In this document: positions 24,168-36,700 of the stretch, piece by piece
How positions within the stretch are numbered: the first letter of the stretch is position 1
Layout of the letters: the number at the start of each line of letters is the position of its first letter
From: Cruorifilaria tuberocauda
Lineage: Eukaryota > Nematoda > Chromadorea > Rhabditida > Onchocercidae
NCBI GenBank assembly: GCA_013365365.1
Contig: JABVXU010000013.1
Coordinates: 372,001-436,000, forward strand
DNA: 64,000 nt
Reading direction: 5' to 3'
The notes under the pieces: model-generated
Database searches by the model: none
What the model was told of the DNA's origin: nothing
Seen by the model: the letters and a program-made list of their open reading frames with translations, nothing else
Made by a program: the position numbers and the translations under genes

Positions 24168-25790
24168 ATGCCTATTCGACATTTGATTGATACTAGAACA
24201 AAATTGTCAAATATGTCACGAAATACTGAAAGTGCCGAGAGCATATCAAATAATGACACCGATGATGGCCGTTGCGTTATGAATATGAAAACTTTCGAAG
24301 GACGCAATCGTCTGAAAACAGTTGCAGATAGTATTATACAGCCAGTTGATCGACAAGTAATTCAATTAGCTTTTTTCTCTGCATAAATTTGTTCTCTTTG
24401 TTCATTTTTCCTTCATTTGTTATTTTTATTCTTAAATATATCGAATGTATTTATTTTCACTGTTAGCTTTTTTCCAAATTTGCATCAATTTGTTAATATT
24501 TTTCATTTGGTGGCATAGAATCGCTTTTTTTAATCACTTGACGAGATTTCAGGATTCACTAATGCTTTGTCAACAATTACAAGAACAAGATGGGTTTGAC
24601 TTTATGGATCAGAGCATGGATCTCACTCCCTATTTAAGAGATCTGCGAGGAATAGATGACAGTAATGAAGATCTAGAGCCCATTATCGATAAACAAAGAA
24701 TACTTGAATATGATATACGAATGCAACATGGCGTTTGTGGGTATGCTACTCAATATGCAGATTTGACAAGTATTGGTAAGAATAACGTCCTTTTATTTTT
24801 CAATTTTTTATAGAATATATTCAGTGTTATACAAATATTTTATTACCAGAAACAGATAGTGAATAGTAATGAAAATAATAAATTTAATTTATTAATTGAT
24901 GTCGAGTGTTATACATTTACAGAAATTCTGTAAACAGAAGGAATCAGAATTTTATATAATTAGAAATGATTCTCTCAATGACAGATTTGACAGTTCGCTT
25001 TATGTCACTTATGATATTCTTTCAGCAGAAGCTATAAAATCCGACCCAAGTTTGGATGATACATCGGTTGCAGTACCGGAAACATCTAGTTTTGCGGCAA
25101 CTTTTCAGCCGGTGAAGATGGAAATAACAACTAACGAAGAAGAGAAAGTAGGACGAGTAACTCAACCAAAAATACCCGTGAGGAAGGATACATCAGAACA
25201 GATCGAAATTTCTTTTACACCGACCATCAAGCCTAGAAAATATTCACTGAAGCCAGAAGTATACTTTCACCACTCAGTTTTTATTACTGTCTTTTATTAG
25301 TACTAAAATTCAAATTTCTCAGAACAGGTTGCAATTACATCAGTCGATGAGTTAATCTTTTAATATTAGCAATTTCTTAAATGAAAATTGATTACAAACG
25401 CATATCCATCTTAATTTGTTGAGGATTTAGTTACTTTGTATTTCGCTTTTTTATGAATTAAAAAGCAGTTAAATTAGTTTTTTTCTTTATAAGGCGGAGA
25501 AGAAAAATCCGTTGTACCGACTGAAGCGTGAAAAAAACAACGATGCTGTGAGACGGTCGCGTACTAAAGCGAAGCAACAACAAAAAATGAAAGATGAACA
25601 AATCAAACAACTTCAACGTCAAGTTACTGAATTTGGCAAAGCAGTAAATGTTAAAGATGAGCAGATTGTGCATCTTGAAAATGCAATCCATGAAGTAAAA
25701 GAAGAAAATCGGCATTTACGCGTCGAAAATATGCGATTGAAGAGTGAATTATATCAAGCAAAAAAGCGGTGTTCTTCTCGTACTGCTTAA
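24168..25790 (+). CDS. C/EBP-type bZIP transcription factor
   Basis: Four exons join in phase (24168-24356, 24553-24775, 25026-25258, 25494-25790), giving about 313 residues. The last exon encodes a C-terminal bZIP. Its basic region YRLKREKNNDAVRRSRTKAK carries the C/EBP signature N-N-x-A-V-x-x-S-R, followed by a leucine zipper with heptads through LQRQ, VHLEN, ENRHLRVEN and LKSELYQ, ending 13 residues after the zipper. The N-terminal two-thirds is acidic and Ser/Thr-rich (MDQSMDLTPYLRDLRGID), as in activation domains. It would bind DNA as a dimer in the nucleus. Length and C-terminal placement of the bZIP resemble C. elegans CEBP-1 (about 319 residues), so that is my best guess at the ortholog, but the linker is too diverged to be sure. 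Exon 3 could start at an earlier in-frame AG; I chose the ttctttcag acceptor. The 3' end converges on ddi-1. Confidence 0.85.
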
Positions 25791-26941
25791 CCTATGTTTG
25801 TTGATTGGGAATAGATATAGGTCTTTTTTTCTATTTGAGTAGGGATTATTCTACTTTTCTTATGAATTCCTACTTTTGCATCATATACTTGGTACATGAA
25901 CTTTTTATTTGTTTGTAAAATATCCCTATGGAAAAAGAATGTTAAATGTCTTAACTCTTCGAAAGATTGTGTATTAGAAGAAATCATTTCACTCCGAATA
26001 ATCAGTCATTGGTTCAGTTGTAGTACTTTCAATATTTTTCACACTTAGTTAATTTGATCTTATTATCACAAGTCATTTTTATGTTCCATTCATTTCAAAA
26101 AGTCTGCATGCTGATTGAAATATGCTTTTCTTAATCATCACGGAGATTTATACGTGTTCTGTTCACAAAACATATTTTTATGGCTTATCTTCCGCTGTCA
26201 ATTTATAGCGTGATGCAGCTTCGTAATTGCGGCAAGCCCTGATTTGTTTCTCTCAAGTAGTTTTTTTTTTTGAATTTCCGGTTGTAGTACTCTTTAATTC
26301 GAGAAGTTCGGGTTATTGTTGCCGGTAAGATTGTTGAAATGTTGATGTTAACGTTCTTTTTTTGAAAAGTCGGCAAGTTTTTAAAATTTGTAGCATATTC
26401 TGTTTTGTATGAAGACGTGCATTTTTCTACCGGTCGAAATATACCAGTATTGCTTCAGTTTGGATAAAATCGAAAGAGCTATTAGTTTATCTAAATTTTT
26501 CTCTGAAGGATACATTTATAAATGATCTTCACAGAAATTTAAATGGATATTAATTGCAGAAAAAGAATATAGTGTGTGCTTTTCTATCTGCAAGAAAAAC
26601 CTGACAGAAGAATTTAGGGATTTGAAAACTCATTGAATTGAAATATCACTATTTTTAAGTACTCTTTACATGCTTAACGTACCGTAATACATAATAGTAA
26701 GGCATGATTTTACTATATTTTGCATTGAGTTAAACTAGCATTTTGCAATATGCTCTTATTTAAACATTAAAAAAAATTTTGTCAAACCCTTAAATTCTCA
26801 AGTATTCGGAAAATCCTTTTTTGATAAAGGAATAGTACGACTTATTTTGTACAAAGGAATGATACTAACTTAAATCTGTTCATACCGATTTATTTCCACA
26901 TTGATCCTATGCAGGAAGATTTTCCTATGTAGTCTTACTGC
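25791..26941. other. Convergent intergenic region (3' UTRs of bZIP gene and ddi-1)
   Basis: AT-rich sequence between two convergent genes. A slightly GC-richer patch near 26190-26250 is open in several frames on both strands, but no spliced model could be supported. I see no repeats or RNA genes. Confidence 0.4.
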
Positions 26942-29900
26942 TCACAGTGTTGACTGTCTAGCTAATAAATTTGCGGCCGCCGCTTCCACATCATTTCCAC
27001 ATTGTATAAGCATTGCACGAGCTGCTGCTTCTTCAAAACCAAGTGCCATCAATGAAGCCAACTTTGCACTATCCACTTCCACTGCAAAAAATCATTTCTT
27101 GAAAACTGTAGTTGACAGAAGTGGTAAAACGACATAAAAATGGCCTGTGATATAGAACAGATATCTGTATTTCGGATATAAAACTAGCAACTCCGTTGAA
27201 TATTAACTTAATTGTGAAATTTCTACTAAAAAGCACCGTTTGCACTGCCAGCATATGTAGTCCCGAATCGCTCAAGATTTCTTTGTGGGACTTCTGAATC
27301 CGGTAAGAAATGTGTAACTGCTGATTCGCCGAATCTGCAAAGCATTTTTTAAGGCGACTGATTCACGGATCTGAAGTAATTTTATAAAACTTCCATTGTT
27401 AGGTATATTCTCTCTTTGTTAGGTATATGTCTTCTTTTAAGTAATTAAAGAGGTCTTTAATACTGGAGATAAGTTTAGAGATTTCATTTCGTTTTTTTCC
27501 TCTATTTTTCAAATCGCTTCTAATACTTCATTTTTCTTCCTTTATTTAAACGCTTACATGTTGAATAGCTTCATATTAGTTTAACAATATAAATGTCTAA
27601 TGCTCGAACGTAAAGAATTCTCCCACCGCAAACAACCGTTCTGCAAATCGATGACACAGCGATGTCGTTTAAGAATGTCTAGACCAAGCAAGACGTCAAT
27701 ATCACGATTTGCCAAGACATCGAAATTACATGAAAAAAATTGTTCTTCAACTTGAACTTGACCTGAAATATCATAAAAATGAGTTCAAACGTTGCATATA
27801 ATTTCACATTATCTGTAATATGCAAGCAATAATATTAAGTATAGTACAAGAAAACTCATCACTTACATGCATGTATTTTTCCTAATAACTGTTGAGCCCC
27901 ACCAACTCCATGCACTGTTGCTTGAAACCTCTTATCCACTAAGCGCATCAAATTACATCGCTGCGCAACGGAATCGGATAATATGGACACTTGTGCTCCT
28001 AGGAATGTGAATTTTTAGTTCTACAGCTTAGAAACTGATCTCATGAACTCGTAGGCATTTACGATCAATGAAACTCCGTAACAGAACATAATGAACAAAA
28101 GATATCACAATAATACAAATCTTAGATTTCACCAAATTCATATGAAAAGGAGACTGCCAAATTAAAGACTTATTATAAAACAGTACTTCGTTTTACAGTT
28201 ACCATTATACGATAATTTCAACAGAAACATTTATTTTAACAAACCTGAGTCTACGAATGCTTTTACTTCGACCCCATTTATTTTCATCTTGATATACAAC
28301 ATTGTTACAGGTATATAAGCTTCGGGCATGTGTTCCATTGCGAACTGATGTGAAAAGTCGATGTTTTCACGTTGGATCTGCTCAGCAATTAATCGTTGCC
28401 CTTCGGGACTTGTTGGATCAAGCATTTCTCGTTGTCGAGCAAACACACTTTCTCGTTCAGCAATATACTGGTTTTTGAACATGTCTACAGCAGAATCGTT
28501 GTCAAAAATTACATATGAACAAGACTGTTCCATGTGTTATTAAATGTGTAAATATTTAAACAGTACGGTTAGTACGAAATGTTCACACAAACAGAAACTG
28601 ATAATGAATCTGTACAGAATTTACCTGTATTATACATAAAGCCCTAGGCTGATAGTTGTACACAGACCAGTGTAAACAGAACAGCTTTTTCCAATTTAAA
28701 ATCAGCAAGAAAAAAGCGAAATACTTTTTTTCACATATTACCTAGCATTTTCATCTTTAGAATGTTGAATTTCGTATATATATAAAAGAACATTACGATG
28801 AAGAAAATACTGTGAAAAGATGAAGAAGTTAAGCACTAATAAACTCTTGAACAAATGTAAAAAACCGTAAAAAGTTTCAAGCAGATACTAGATCTCTTAC
28901 CAAAATTATTTTGTTCAGCTGCAGCAACTAAATTTGGCATAACATTACGCAAACGGTCACGACGCTCTGAGCTGTTTTTGAGTCCATCAAAAAGCATGCG
29001 AAGCTGAAAAAGGAAATAGCAAAATAGATGATCCAATAACATTTTTATTTTCAAGACAGTGAATCAGCGATGAAATTCTTACTCCTTTTCAAACGGATAC
29101 TGATGAGAACCAGACAAAAACGCAGCCTAGATCTTTTACTAGTCGTATCTACACCCTTCAAAAAATTGTTCTCGACAGTAATGAAGATACAGCCAACATT
29201 GATATGAACAAAATTATAACGGTGGTATTATTAGAAATTAGTGCAAACTGTTATTTTCATAATAAAATAATGCTTTGACACAGACCGAGAAATAATAAAA
29301 TCTAACCTGGGCGAGTTCGTTATTTTTTAGATCACTCTTGTCATGACGCATGCTGTCCTGTGGCACCTTAATTGACTTTACGAGATCAGCAATAAAAGCA
29401 TTTGAATATTGAAATTGTTTAGATGTTGTTGGTTTGTCTGCTACCAGAACAATTATATCATTGTCATATATTTTCCAATCCTTCAAAAGATTTTACAAAT
29501 GAATTCACTAGAAAGCTTGTCACTTTCGTATTTCATTTTTATTCTGCAGAGCTTATCTCAAACAGACACTGAATGAATATAAAAATTAAATCTTATTCGT
29601 TGAACTCTTTTCAGAGTCAACTTTTTTCACTTCCTTCCAATAAGATTGACTGACAGTTTAATAGTACAATTTCTTCCAAAATGTAATAGTTTTGTTAGGA
29701 TATAGGGCTAAAAATCTTTTAGCAAGATCTCCACGAATCAACTTCCAGCTAATTCATTATATATGACCATAGTTGTCATATTCTGTCAGTCCATTAAGAT
29801 TCAATGAAAACCAACATTCAAAGTTTTCTTCAAATTGCTCCCATTCACATTTATTATGTGTCCATTGTGAATGATACTTAACTGCGACATCGATACATCA

Positions 29901-30019
29901 TTCAGGGCAGGAATTTCAAATTTACACAGCGCCAAAAAATTTTCCATTTCCATATCGCTGCTTACATCCATTGGGAACACTTGTGCTCCAGTTAGGTCGC
30001 ATGATACCGTTATCTTCAT
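26942..30019 (-). CDS. ddi-1: Ddi1-type UBL / retroviral-like aspartic protease / UBA protein
   Basis: Ddi1 is a proteasome shuttle and ubiquitin-directed endoprotease; in C. elegans and mammals it cleaves SKN-1A/NRF1 to activate the proteasome stress response. Eight exons: 29816-30019, 29307-29480, 28901-29003, 28245-28484, 27867-27998, 27627-27762, 27237-27334, 26942-27081; about 408 residues (human DDI1 396, DDI2 399). Order: N-terminal ubiquitin-like domain (MKITVSCDLTGAQVFPMDV to YDNDIIVL, residues 1-80); helical domain with DPTSPEGQRLIAEQIQRENI; protease domain with active-site motif VDSGAQVSI (catalytic Asp about residue 239), HGVGGAQQLLGKIH flap/core, and VLLGLDILKRHRCVIDL; C-terminal UBA (LASLMALGFEEAAARAML). 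The catalytic DSGA is intact. The end of exon 7 (27237) and the start of exon 4 (28484) were chosen by phase and are less certain. The ATG is only 28 nt after the stop of an upstream gene. Confidence 0.95.
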
Positions 30020-30047
30020 TACAGATGTTAAACAGACAACACTTGTA

Positions 30048-31281
30048 TTAAATTGTTAAGTTCCCTGAAACTTTTAATATATATGGAATATATGGAAATA
30101 CTGTGTAAGGCATATAATACATTTAAGAAATTATGTTTAGAGCTGTTCATCAAAGTGGTATACTCGCACTTACGCCAATTGATCGGTAATGGCGAACTAC
30201 TACTAACTATATTTGTCAATAAGTGTAAATCAAGCAAATCAAAAGGAACAGACATGGACATCTTTTCCTGGACTTTTGTAGCCAAAAATTCCACCTCAAT
30301 AGAAACAAAGTCTCTAATAAGACTCTTAGAATTAGATTTTTTTTTTATTCGGTTAATTGCCTCTTGTGTACCATTAAAGAAATTTACTAAACTTGAGCAC
30401 TAGTAGTTAAAACACGTTTTTTAGAACTAATTTGTCAGTTTACTCGGATTCGCCAAATAGAAAACAACTCATAGTGCACGCTCAGTCATGAATTCTTTTA
30501 CATACAAATTCTATTTTTACCCGATTTTTTCAAAAAATCGGTTATTTTGCAGCATCTGTTTGTTATTTATTTCTATTGCTAATCATAAATTTTAATCCTA
30601 AAAACATTACAACTATTTTCATTTTTTTTTGAAGTCTCCTCTAGACAACCTACCAGTTAATTTAATTATATTATATGGAAATACTGAGTAAGGCAGTATG
30701 AAGCTAATTTGAGCCAAGAAATAAAACATGTATGATACTTGATTGAAATTTAATTTCAGAGCTATTGAACTAAAGTTTTACATACCAGATTTGTTCTCAG
30801 ATTAGCAAGAATGGCTTACTAAAGCTCATCTTTCATGGAAACGACTTCAAATTCACTACAGAATGAGAGACATAACTCGCTTTGATCTAGTACAGTACGA
30901 GCAAACTTGAATATTATCTAAGTCGTCTGCTAACAACTGGCCAGACATAAAAGGTTCTCCAACTTCATTTGCAGAAAAAATAACAAGACGTATGTAATAA
31001 TATCCCACTTTACAAGTTTTAGCTAATTCGGATTCTGGCAGAAGATAAGACCTTAATATATTTGAACTGATTTATTTTAATAATTGCGCGACTCAAAAAA
31101 TGCACGAATATGTAAATGAAGAGACGTCAGCAAGAAAATCAATAAGATCAATGAGTACGGAAAAATGGATATGACAGAGACATTGCGTTTTTATGACGGT
31201 ACAACAGCTTAAACCTTTCTGGTCAACAGTTCAGTCCAACGTCCATTCGAACTTTACCACCGTGAGATTATATCGTTTCAT
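30048..31281 (-). CDS. Unrecognised five-exon gene immediately upstream of ddi-1 (148 residues)
   Basis: No family recognised. Five exons close in phase: 31241-31281, 30907-31051, 30739-30769, 30174-30386, 30048-30064 (447 nt including TAA). Evidence is the canonical splice signals (C|gtaagt at 30174, tttcag before 30064) and sustained protein-like content. It starts MKRYNLTVVKFEW; exon 2 contains YLLPESELAKTCKVGYYYIR and NEVGEPFMSGQLLADDLDN; exon 4 contains FFNGTQEAINRIKKKSNSK, SIEVEFLATKVQEK and SVPFDLLDLHLLTNI. The end is PLPINWRNLTI. The predicted protein is soluble and mixed alpha/beta in character, with no signal peptide or membrane span. The 31-nt third exon and the 41-nt first exon are the weakest parts. 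The stop lies 28 nt before the ddi-1 ATG, so the two are probably one transcript unit. The start is about 330 bp from membrin, in divergent orientation. Confidence 0.55.
30521..30541. repeat. Perfect 10-bp palindrome with 1-nt centre
   Basis: CCGATTTTTT, one base, AAAAAATCGG. It lies in an intron of the 148-residue minus-strand gene (between exons at 30739 and 30386). It could form a short hairpin or be a dimeric protein-binding site. No function is claimed. Confidence 0.6.
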
Positions 31282-31579
31282 GCCACGCTTTAGTATTATC
31301 ATTGTTGGGTATCATAAGTCAAAAGAGATTTTGGTGTTTTGTGTCGTTTTGAATAGTACGGTCGAGTGAGTTGTTTCGCCGTATCTTATTGTTACTTTTG
31401 GCTAGTTAATAAATTATTAATTAATAGAGAATAATTACATATAGCAATAATTGTACTACAAGCTCATTTACATCATTCTTTTTTAGCTAACTTAGTTTCT
31501 TTAGTCTTAACCATTTCCATTGTTTTAAGATCATAAGAACAAATAATTTATACATACTTGAATTACGAAATTCATTTCT
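31282..31579. promoter_or_regulatory. Short divergent promoter between the ddi-1 unit and membrin
   Basis: About 300 bp separates the ATG of the minus-strand 148-residue gene from the spliced-leader-type acceptor of membrin. It must hold the start-proximal control sequences of both units. No recognisable TATA or CCAAT box was seen. Confidence 0.4.
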
Positions 31580-31589
31580 CCATTTTCAG
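31580..31589 (+). promoter_or_regulatory. Likely spliced-leader acceptor for membrin
   Basis: A ccattttcag signal lies 23 nt upstream of the membrin ATG with no preceding exon, which is typical of nematode trans-splice acceptors. A cis-spliced leader exon cannot be excluded. Confidence 0.45.
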
Positions 31590-31612
31590 GTGTAAAATAA
31601 GATTATTCTATT

Positions 31613-32975
31613 ATGGAAAGTTTATACCACGAAACAAATGGTCTGTTGCAACAAATACACTTCGATTTAGGAACATTAGAAAGCATGCGAAATGAAAATG
31701 ATGCTCAGAAAATTATCCAAAATATTTACCAGCGGTTAAAGTAAATTTTATTATATATTGGTGTTTCTATAAAGGATGTAAAATTTTTGCACTTTAATAG
31801 AATTCAAATCTTATGCTTTAGTTAGTTGGACAATAATCTTAAAGAACCCGAAAAACACTGAAAGGAATCTACTGGGTGGCTAAAATTGGTCGGAAGTTAA
31901 GAATTGTTTCTCTGGATAAGTAATGAAAAAAACGAGAGAAGAACTCTTCATAATTATTTTTGATACTCGGATTTTTTTGATATTGAAATCTAACTCTTAG
32001 AATTTAGTCGTAAAATGCAGGCAGATTGATGGAAACTGTGAACGTCTAGATATATTCGTTAGCAAGGAACCACCGCATCGTCGACGTACTGTTAAATATA
32101 AAGTGGATCAGTTAAAATTCGATTGTCATTCATTACATTCGACGATTGATAATATACATATGCGTATGACTAGTAAATGGAGAGCGATTGCTGAAAGAGA
32201 GGAACTTTTGACTCAAAGGTATTTCAAGTTTATGGAGAGATTGAAATTTTTTTTTTGGAGTACTTATAGTTTAGTTGGCTTTCTATTTTATCTTATTTAA
32301 TTCCATTAATTTGTGACTTTATTTATAATCAGCAAAGTACATACACTCATCGACCTTCCCATATAATTACAGATTTCTTCCAAATGATACAACACATGTT
32401 GCAATTGAGGATTGTGAATTATTTCTCAACGATCGTTTACAGTCGTCACACACTGCTGTTGATGAACTTATTAGCCACGGAAGTGCTATTTTGGAGCAGA
32501 TTCGTTCACAAGGAATAGGATTGCGAGGAATCAAACGTAAAGTTCTTGATATTGGACAAACGGTACATAATACTTAGTGTGCGAATTTTTGAGAACTTTG
32601 AAAGGAGCACCTGAGTAACAAATTTACTTGTAAGATCCTTCTGTAGTTGATTTCTATGTTCCTTGCTGCAGGAAAAAAATTCCTGTATTAACACGTATAC
32701 TACATATGTATAAGGGTGCAATGAGATTTTATACTCAAAGAATTGAATTAATCAAAGGGAAGTAAATACTTCTAGTAAAATATAGCTAAACATGTTTTTT
32801 TCTGTCATTCATATTGAATAGAGATTATAATTATTGCTCATTTTAGCTTGGCTTATCATCTACAACTTTACGAATGATTGAGAGGAGACTAACTGAAGAT
32901 TGGATTGTTTTTTGTGTGGGTTGTGTGGCTTTCACCGTTTTTATGTATGTTTTCTATCGATTTTGGAAAAGTTAA
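31613..32975 (+). CDS. memb-1: Membrin / GOSR2, Golgi Qb-SNARE
   Basis: Membrin is a tail-anchored Qb-SNARE of the cis-Golgi that pairs with syntaxin-5, Bet1 and Sec22 in ER-to-Golgi and intra-Golgi fusion. Four exons in phase: 31613-31740, 32021-32218, 32373-32562, 32847-32975; 214 residues (human GOSR2 212). Landmarks are an N-terminal helical domain starting MESLYHETNGLLQQIHF, then SKEPPHRRRTVKYKVDQLKF (closely like animal GOSR2), the SNARE motif (about residues 110-185, HTAVDELISHGSAILEQIRS with the central Gln, then GIKRKVLDIGQTLGLSSTT), and a single C-terminal membrane anchor (WIVFCVGCVAFTVFMYVFY, about 191-209) followed by only five residues. Exon 2 has two nearby AG acceptors; only the one ending at 32020 keeps the frame open. 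Confidence 0.95.
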
Positions 32976-33799
32976 TTGTTTTTTGAGCTGATATTTATTT
33001 TTTAACAGTCCTATTATGGAAGAAATCTTTTGAAGTTAAAACAATTCAGCAAAAAGATCAAACCATAAACTTTTTTTTTTCATTATCGTATTCCAGCTTC
33101 AGATTTTTTTAACTTAATAGATATCATAAATCCTTGGCCTTTATTCATCTTGTCAAGTAAGTCCTAGAAGTTGACTGTGAAATGATTGACTAAGAAATTT
33201 CTGGGAAGCTTTTCGATTTCTACGTTATGGAGCAGAATCATCCGGTCTTGCTATTCTTTTTTCTTCCATCAATTGCAGCGGGGATTTCTTATCGGGTAAA
33301 AAACTGTCTTTCGAAGATTATTGATTTTTAACGTTTTAAGCAGTGTTTTTGTTATACTGTGATTTGCATAATATCGTTCATTTATTATGTTTATATGTTG
33401 TTCATTTATTAAATTTTGGAAATGCTGGGTTGGAAAATTTGTTTTTAGCTATTTATTGACACAAAAATAACATTATTTTGAGACTGCTGCTTGTCTAACA
33501 TTTGTTTCCTCCTCAACATTTTTAAATTGAATTTGCTGTAAATCATGTCCTGCATCTTTGTAAATTTCATCTTTGGGTGAAATTTCTTTTGCTGAACTTC
33601 AAAGCAGTCTTGGTCTTCTAACAAAACACAGTAGTAAATGCTTTCTAATCGTTAAGATTAAAGGAGCAATAGCAATCATGTTGCTGTTACAGTCCTTCGA
33701 CCTTGACGATTCAATGTCTTATTTACATCACTAATCACTATTCTTTTTCCTTCGTAGCAATTTCCATTTATTACACCGTTTACATGCCGAAAAAAGAGA
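32976..33799. other. Convergent intergenic region between membrin and the HMIT gene
   Basis: It holds the 3' UTRs of the two convergent genes and one short plus-strand frame listed separately (33227-33331). Nothing else was seen. Confidence 0.4.
33227..33331 (+). CDS. Candidate 34-residue hydrophobic micro-ORF downstream of membrin
   Basis: ATG to TAA, 34 codons. It begins MEQNHPVLLFFFLPSIAAG and then SYRVKNC: one hydrophobic segment followed by a basic tail, a layout seen in small single-pass membrane proteins. The region is a little GC-richer than its flanks. It lies 250 nt past the membrin stop on the same strand. An alternative is an exon ending at the gtaaaa after SYR. No family recognised; it may be chance. 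Confidence 0.2.
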   Translation: MEQNHPVLLFFFLPSIAAGISYRVKNCLSKIIDF

Positions 33800-36700
33800 T
33801 TAACTTGTAGAACCATACGCATTTTTTCCCTGCGGTTGGTCTCGTGCTTTTTTTTCATTCATGAATAGCCGTTCGATTTCTTCAATGCGTCTTCCACGTG
33901 TTTCTGGTGCAAAGAAATAGAAGATCATGAAGCCAGTGAATGAAATACCAGCATACAAAAAGAACGCACCTAAAATTATGATGAGTACCAGCACTTTTAG
34001 TGTCCTGTCCTTTTTAAATCTTCGTATCTCTGTTCTCAAAATGAATTATATTTTTATAATACTCTTATACTTTAGGACATGCTCTTATTTTCCACTTAAT
34101 TTTTTCTTTTTTGTCAAATAACATATAGATGACTTGGTCAGTAATTGTTGCTTAAAGAAAGTTTTTGAAGAAATGATAAGTAAAAATTGCTAGAACCGTG
34201 TTTGGTAATAGCTTGACTTAAGCTGAGATATGTTAGCGACATCAAAAGATTGAAGGTCCAGTTTGTAAATGTTGATAAAGCAACACATGTGCCTCTCGCC
34301 CAGATAGGATAAACCTCAGCATTGAAAACCCATGGAATTGGACCCATACCTGAAATATTAAAGGCGAATAATCAGGAAGAATTTTCAGTAATCTAAAAAT
34401 AAATTGCTTTGCATCGTAAAAATTTACCAAATGAATAAACAGATATATATAGCACCATAATTATTATTGGTAGCGCTGTAAATCGAGTTTTACAAGAAGT
34501 GTCAGCAAAAAAAAAATCAGTTGTATTTATCGTACTTTCCTGAAAATAATATGAAATGCGGTCACGACTGTTAATTGATTTCTGGTGACATTTAAGCCAA
34601 TTCGCTATCGATTCAGCTATCAACAGATCAAACAATTTCTTTAAACTGGCCAAAAAATGACCTCCCAAGGACTTTTAGAAATATATCACGTATTTCAGCA
34701 GTAAAAGGTTCTCCATTATAAGAAATAAGATGCATAAAATTTAGTAATCAATCATACAAATTTAAACTTTGTTCATAAATTAACCTAAAAGGAAGGTGAA
34801 TGACCACCTATGTCACTTTATTCCTAACCGGTTGAACGCTTAATTTATGGAGACAGTTAAACTTTATTAACTGTAAATGAGAGATCAAGTATTATTATAA
34901 GATTTAAATGTTTGTGTTTGATAATTCAACAAATTCTTAAAGTTTAAAATTAGTGGTATGGAAATTAAGAACGTTATCGAAGTATTAAAAGTTTTTTGCG
35001 ATTTGCGAAATAATTTCAAATTTACAGAGATGTGATGAAATATGGCAGGAGGAATATTACTGCAGGAATGCGTCCATGCTTTTTATATTCTATTCATCTT
35101 AATTAGTTTAAAAAGTTAGAAATCGAAATATCGATATGGAAAATGCTCACAATACCTTGCAGTATCCATAAAGTGAATATTGAGCATTATCTGAATTAAC
35201 AGGTAGACATTGCCCAAAACTTGATACTGAGGAGAAATTTTCTGTTAAACCACAATACCCGCAATATTCTGATGTTACACAATCATCGCAATTTCTAAAA
35301 CATTGAATGATCCTCATGTCAATATTTTATAGTATATATTTATTACCACCATTTCTCCTGAAGTAACGCGAATTGGTAAAAGGACTAACGAAAACAGCAT
35401 CAAATTTGAATAAAATTAATATTCATTATTATCCGAAAGATAATCCAGGATGTTTCAAAGAAACAAAATTGTTTTTCTCAGTGAGATTTTAAAAAACCTT
35501 CAGCTTACCTGTATCCAGTACATAGCTCTAGCAGTTCCTTATTTATATCGGTAGAATTCATATCCATGCCAATATAAGTATATTCTTGAAAAAGAATACA
35601 TAAAGGATCATGAAAGAAAGTATTTCATAACTAAATCCTATTGAAATAATAATACTATTAGGAGAGGATAGTTCAATGATAAGCTTTCTTATTTCATTTC
35701 ATAGAAGAATTTTAATAAAAAGTTAATTTGTCATTTTGTATTTACAATACTAATCATCGAATTACAGTGTAATAATTACAGGTAACGTAAGATGATTTCT
35801 GATAATTGTATTTGCCTGCAGTTATCACTTACGGGGATCAATTTTTGTAGAATCACGGTTGATAAGGATGAATGCACCACCCATCATACACAATGTGATA
35901 ACAACACCGATTAGAGAAGATAGTACAAGAGTACGTCTTCCAAGTCGTTCGATCAAATTTAACGGCAATATGGTCCCAACTGCTTGTACAGCTATAACAT
36001 TTTTTAAACCTTAATTTTCTAGAAGGAATCAGATGTAAAGTTTAGTTTAAAAATTCCAATAATTAACGATCAATCAATAAACTAATTGAAGAAAGAAAAT
36101 ATTAACTTGAAATACCACACGAAATCCAAATTGTTGTGATTTTGTCGTGCACACCAGCTGAACGAATGATTGTACTAGTGTAATATCTTAAATTAATATG
36201 TAACTTTTTACTTTATCTTCATTCCTCTACATTTCAGAATATTTTCAAGAAATATTTCGTAAATTAAAGTAATGATAAAATGAGATTCATAAGGTTAAGA
36301 ATACATCATTCAATTCCACATCTCAAAAAAGTAAAGTTTATCTTTCTCTATCTTGTCTATCTTTTTAAATTCTTTCTAAATTGCTTCACTTGAGAAAATA
36401 ATTATCAAATTCCTTACAATCATAATTTTAAAGAAAAAAGAGTTACAAAATAGTGTTGATTCCAGCAAGCTGTTGAAACATTTGCAAAGCGCAACCGAGC
36501 ATCAGAGCTTTCCGCACATGCGCTGTTCTCAGTACCCTACGTAGAATGAATTCATCTCCTATCAATAAATTATTAAGCTTAAAATTTTTTAGATTTATAA
36601 ACTGTTTCATATAGTTTCGATAGCTTAAAAATTGCCTAGGTAAGATAAGAGACAAGATGTGTCCAAAGTAAGCAATCGGAAAATATTTTGCATACTTTTC

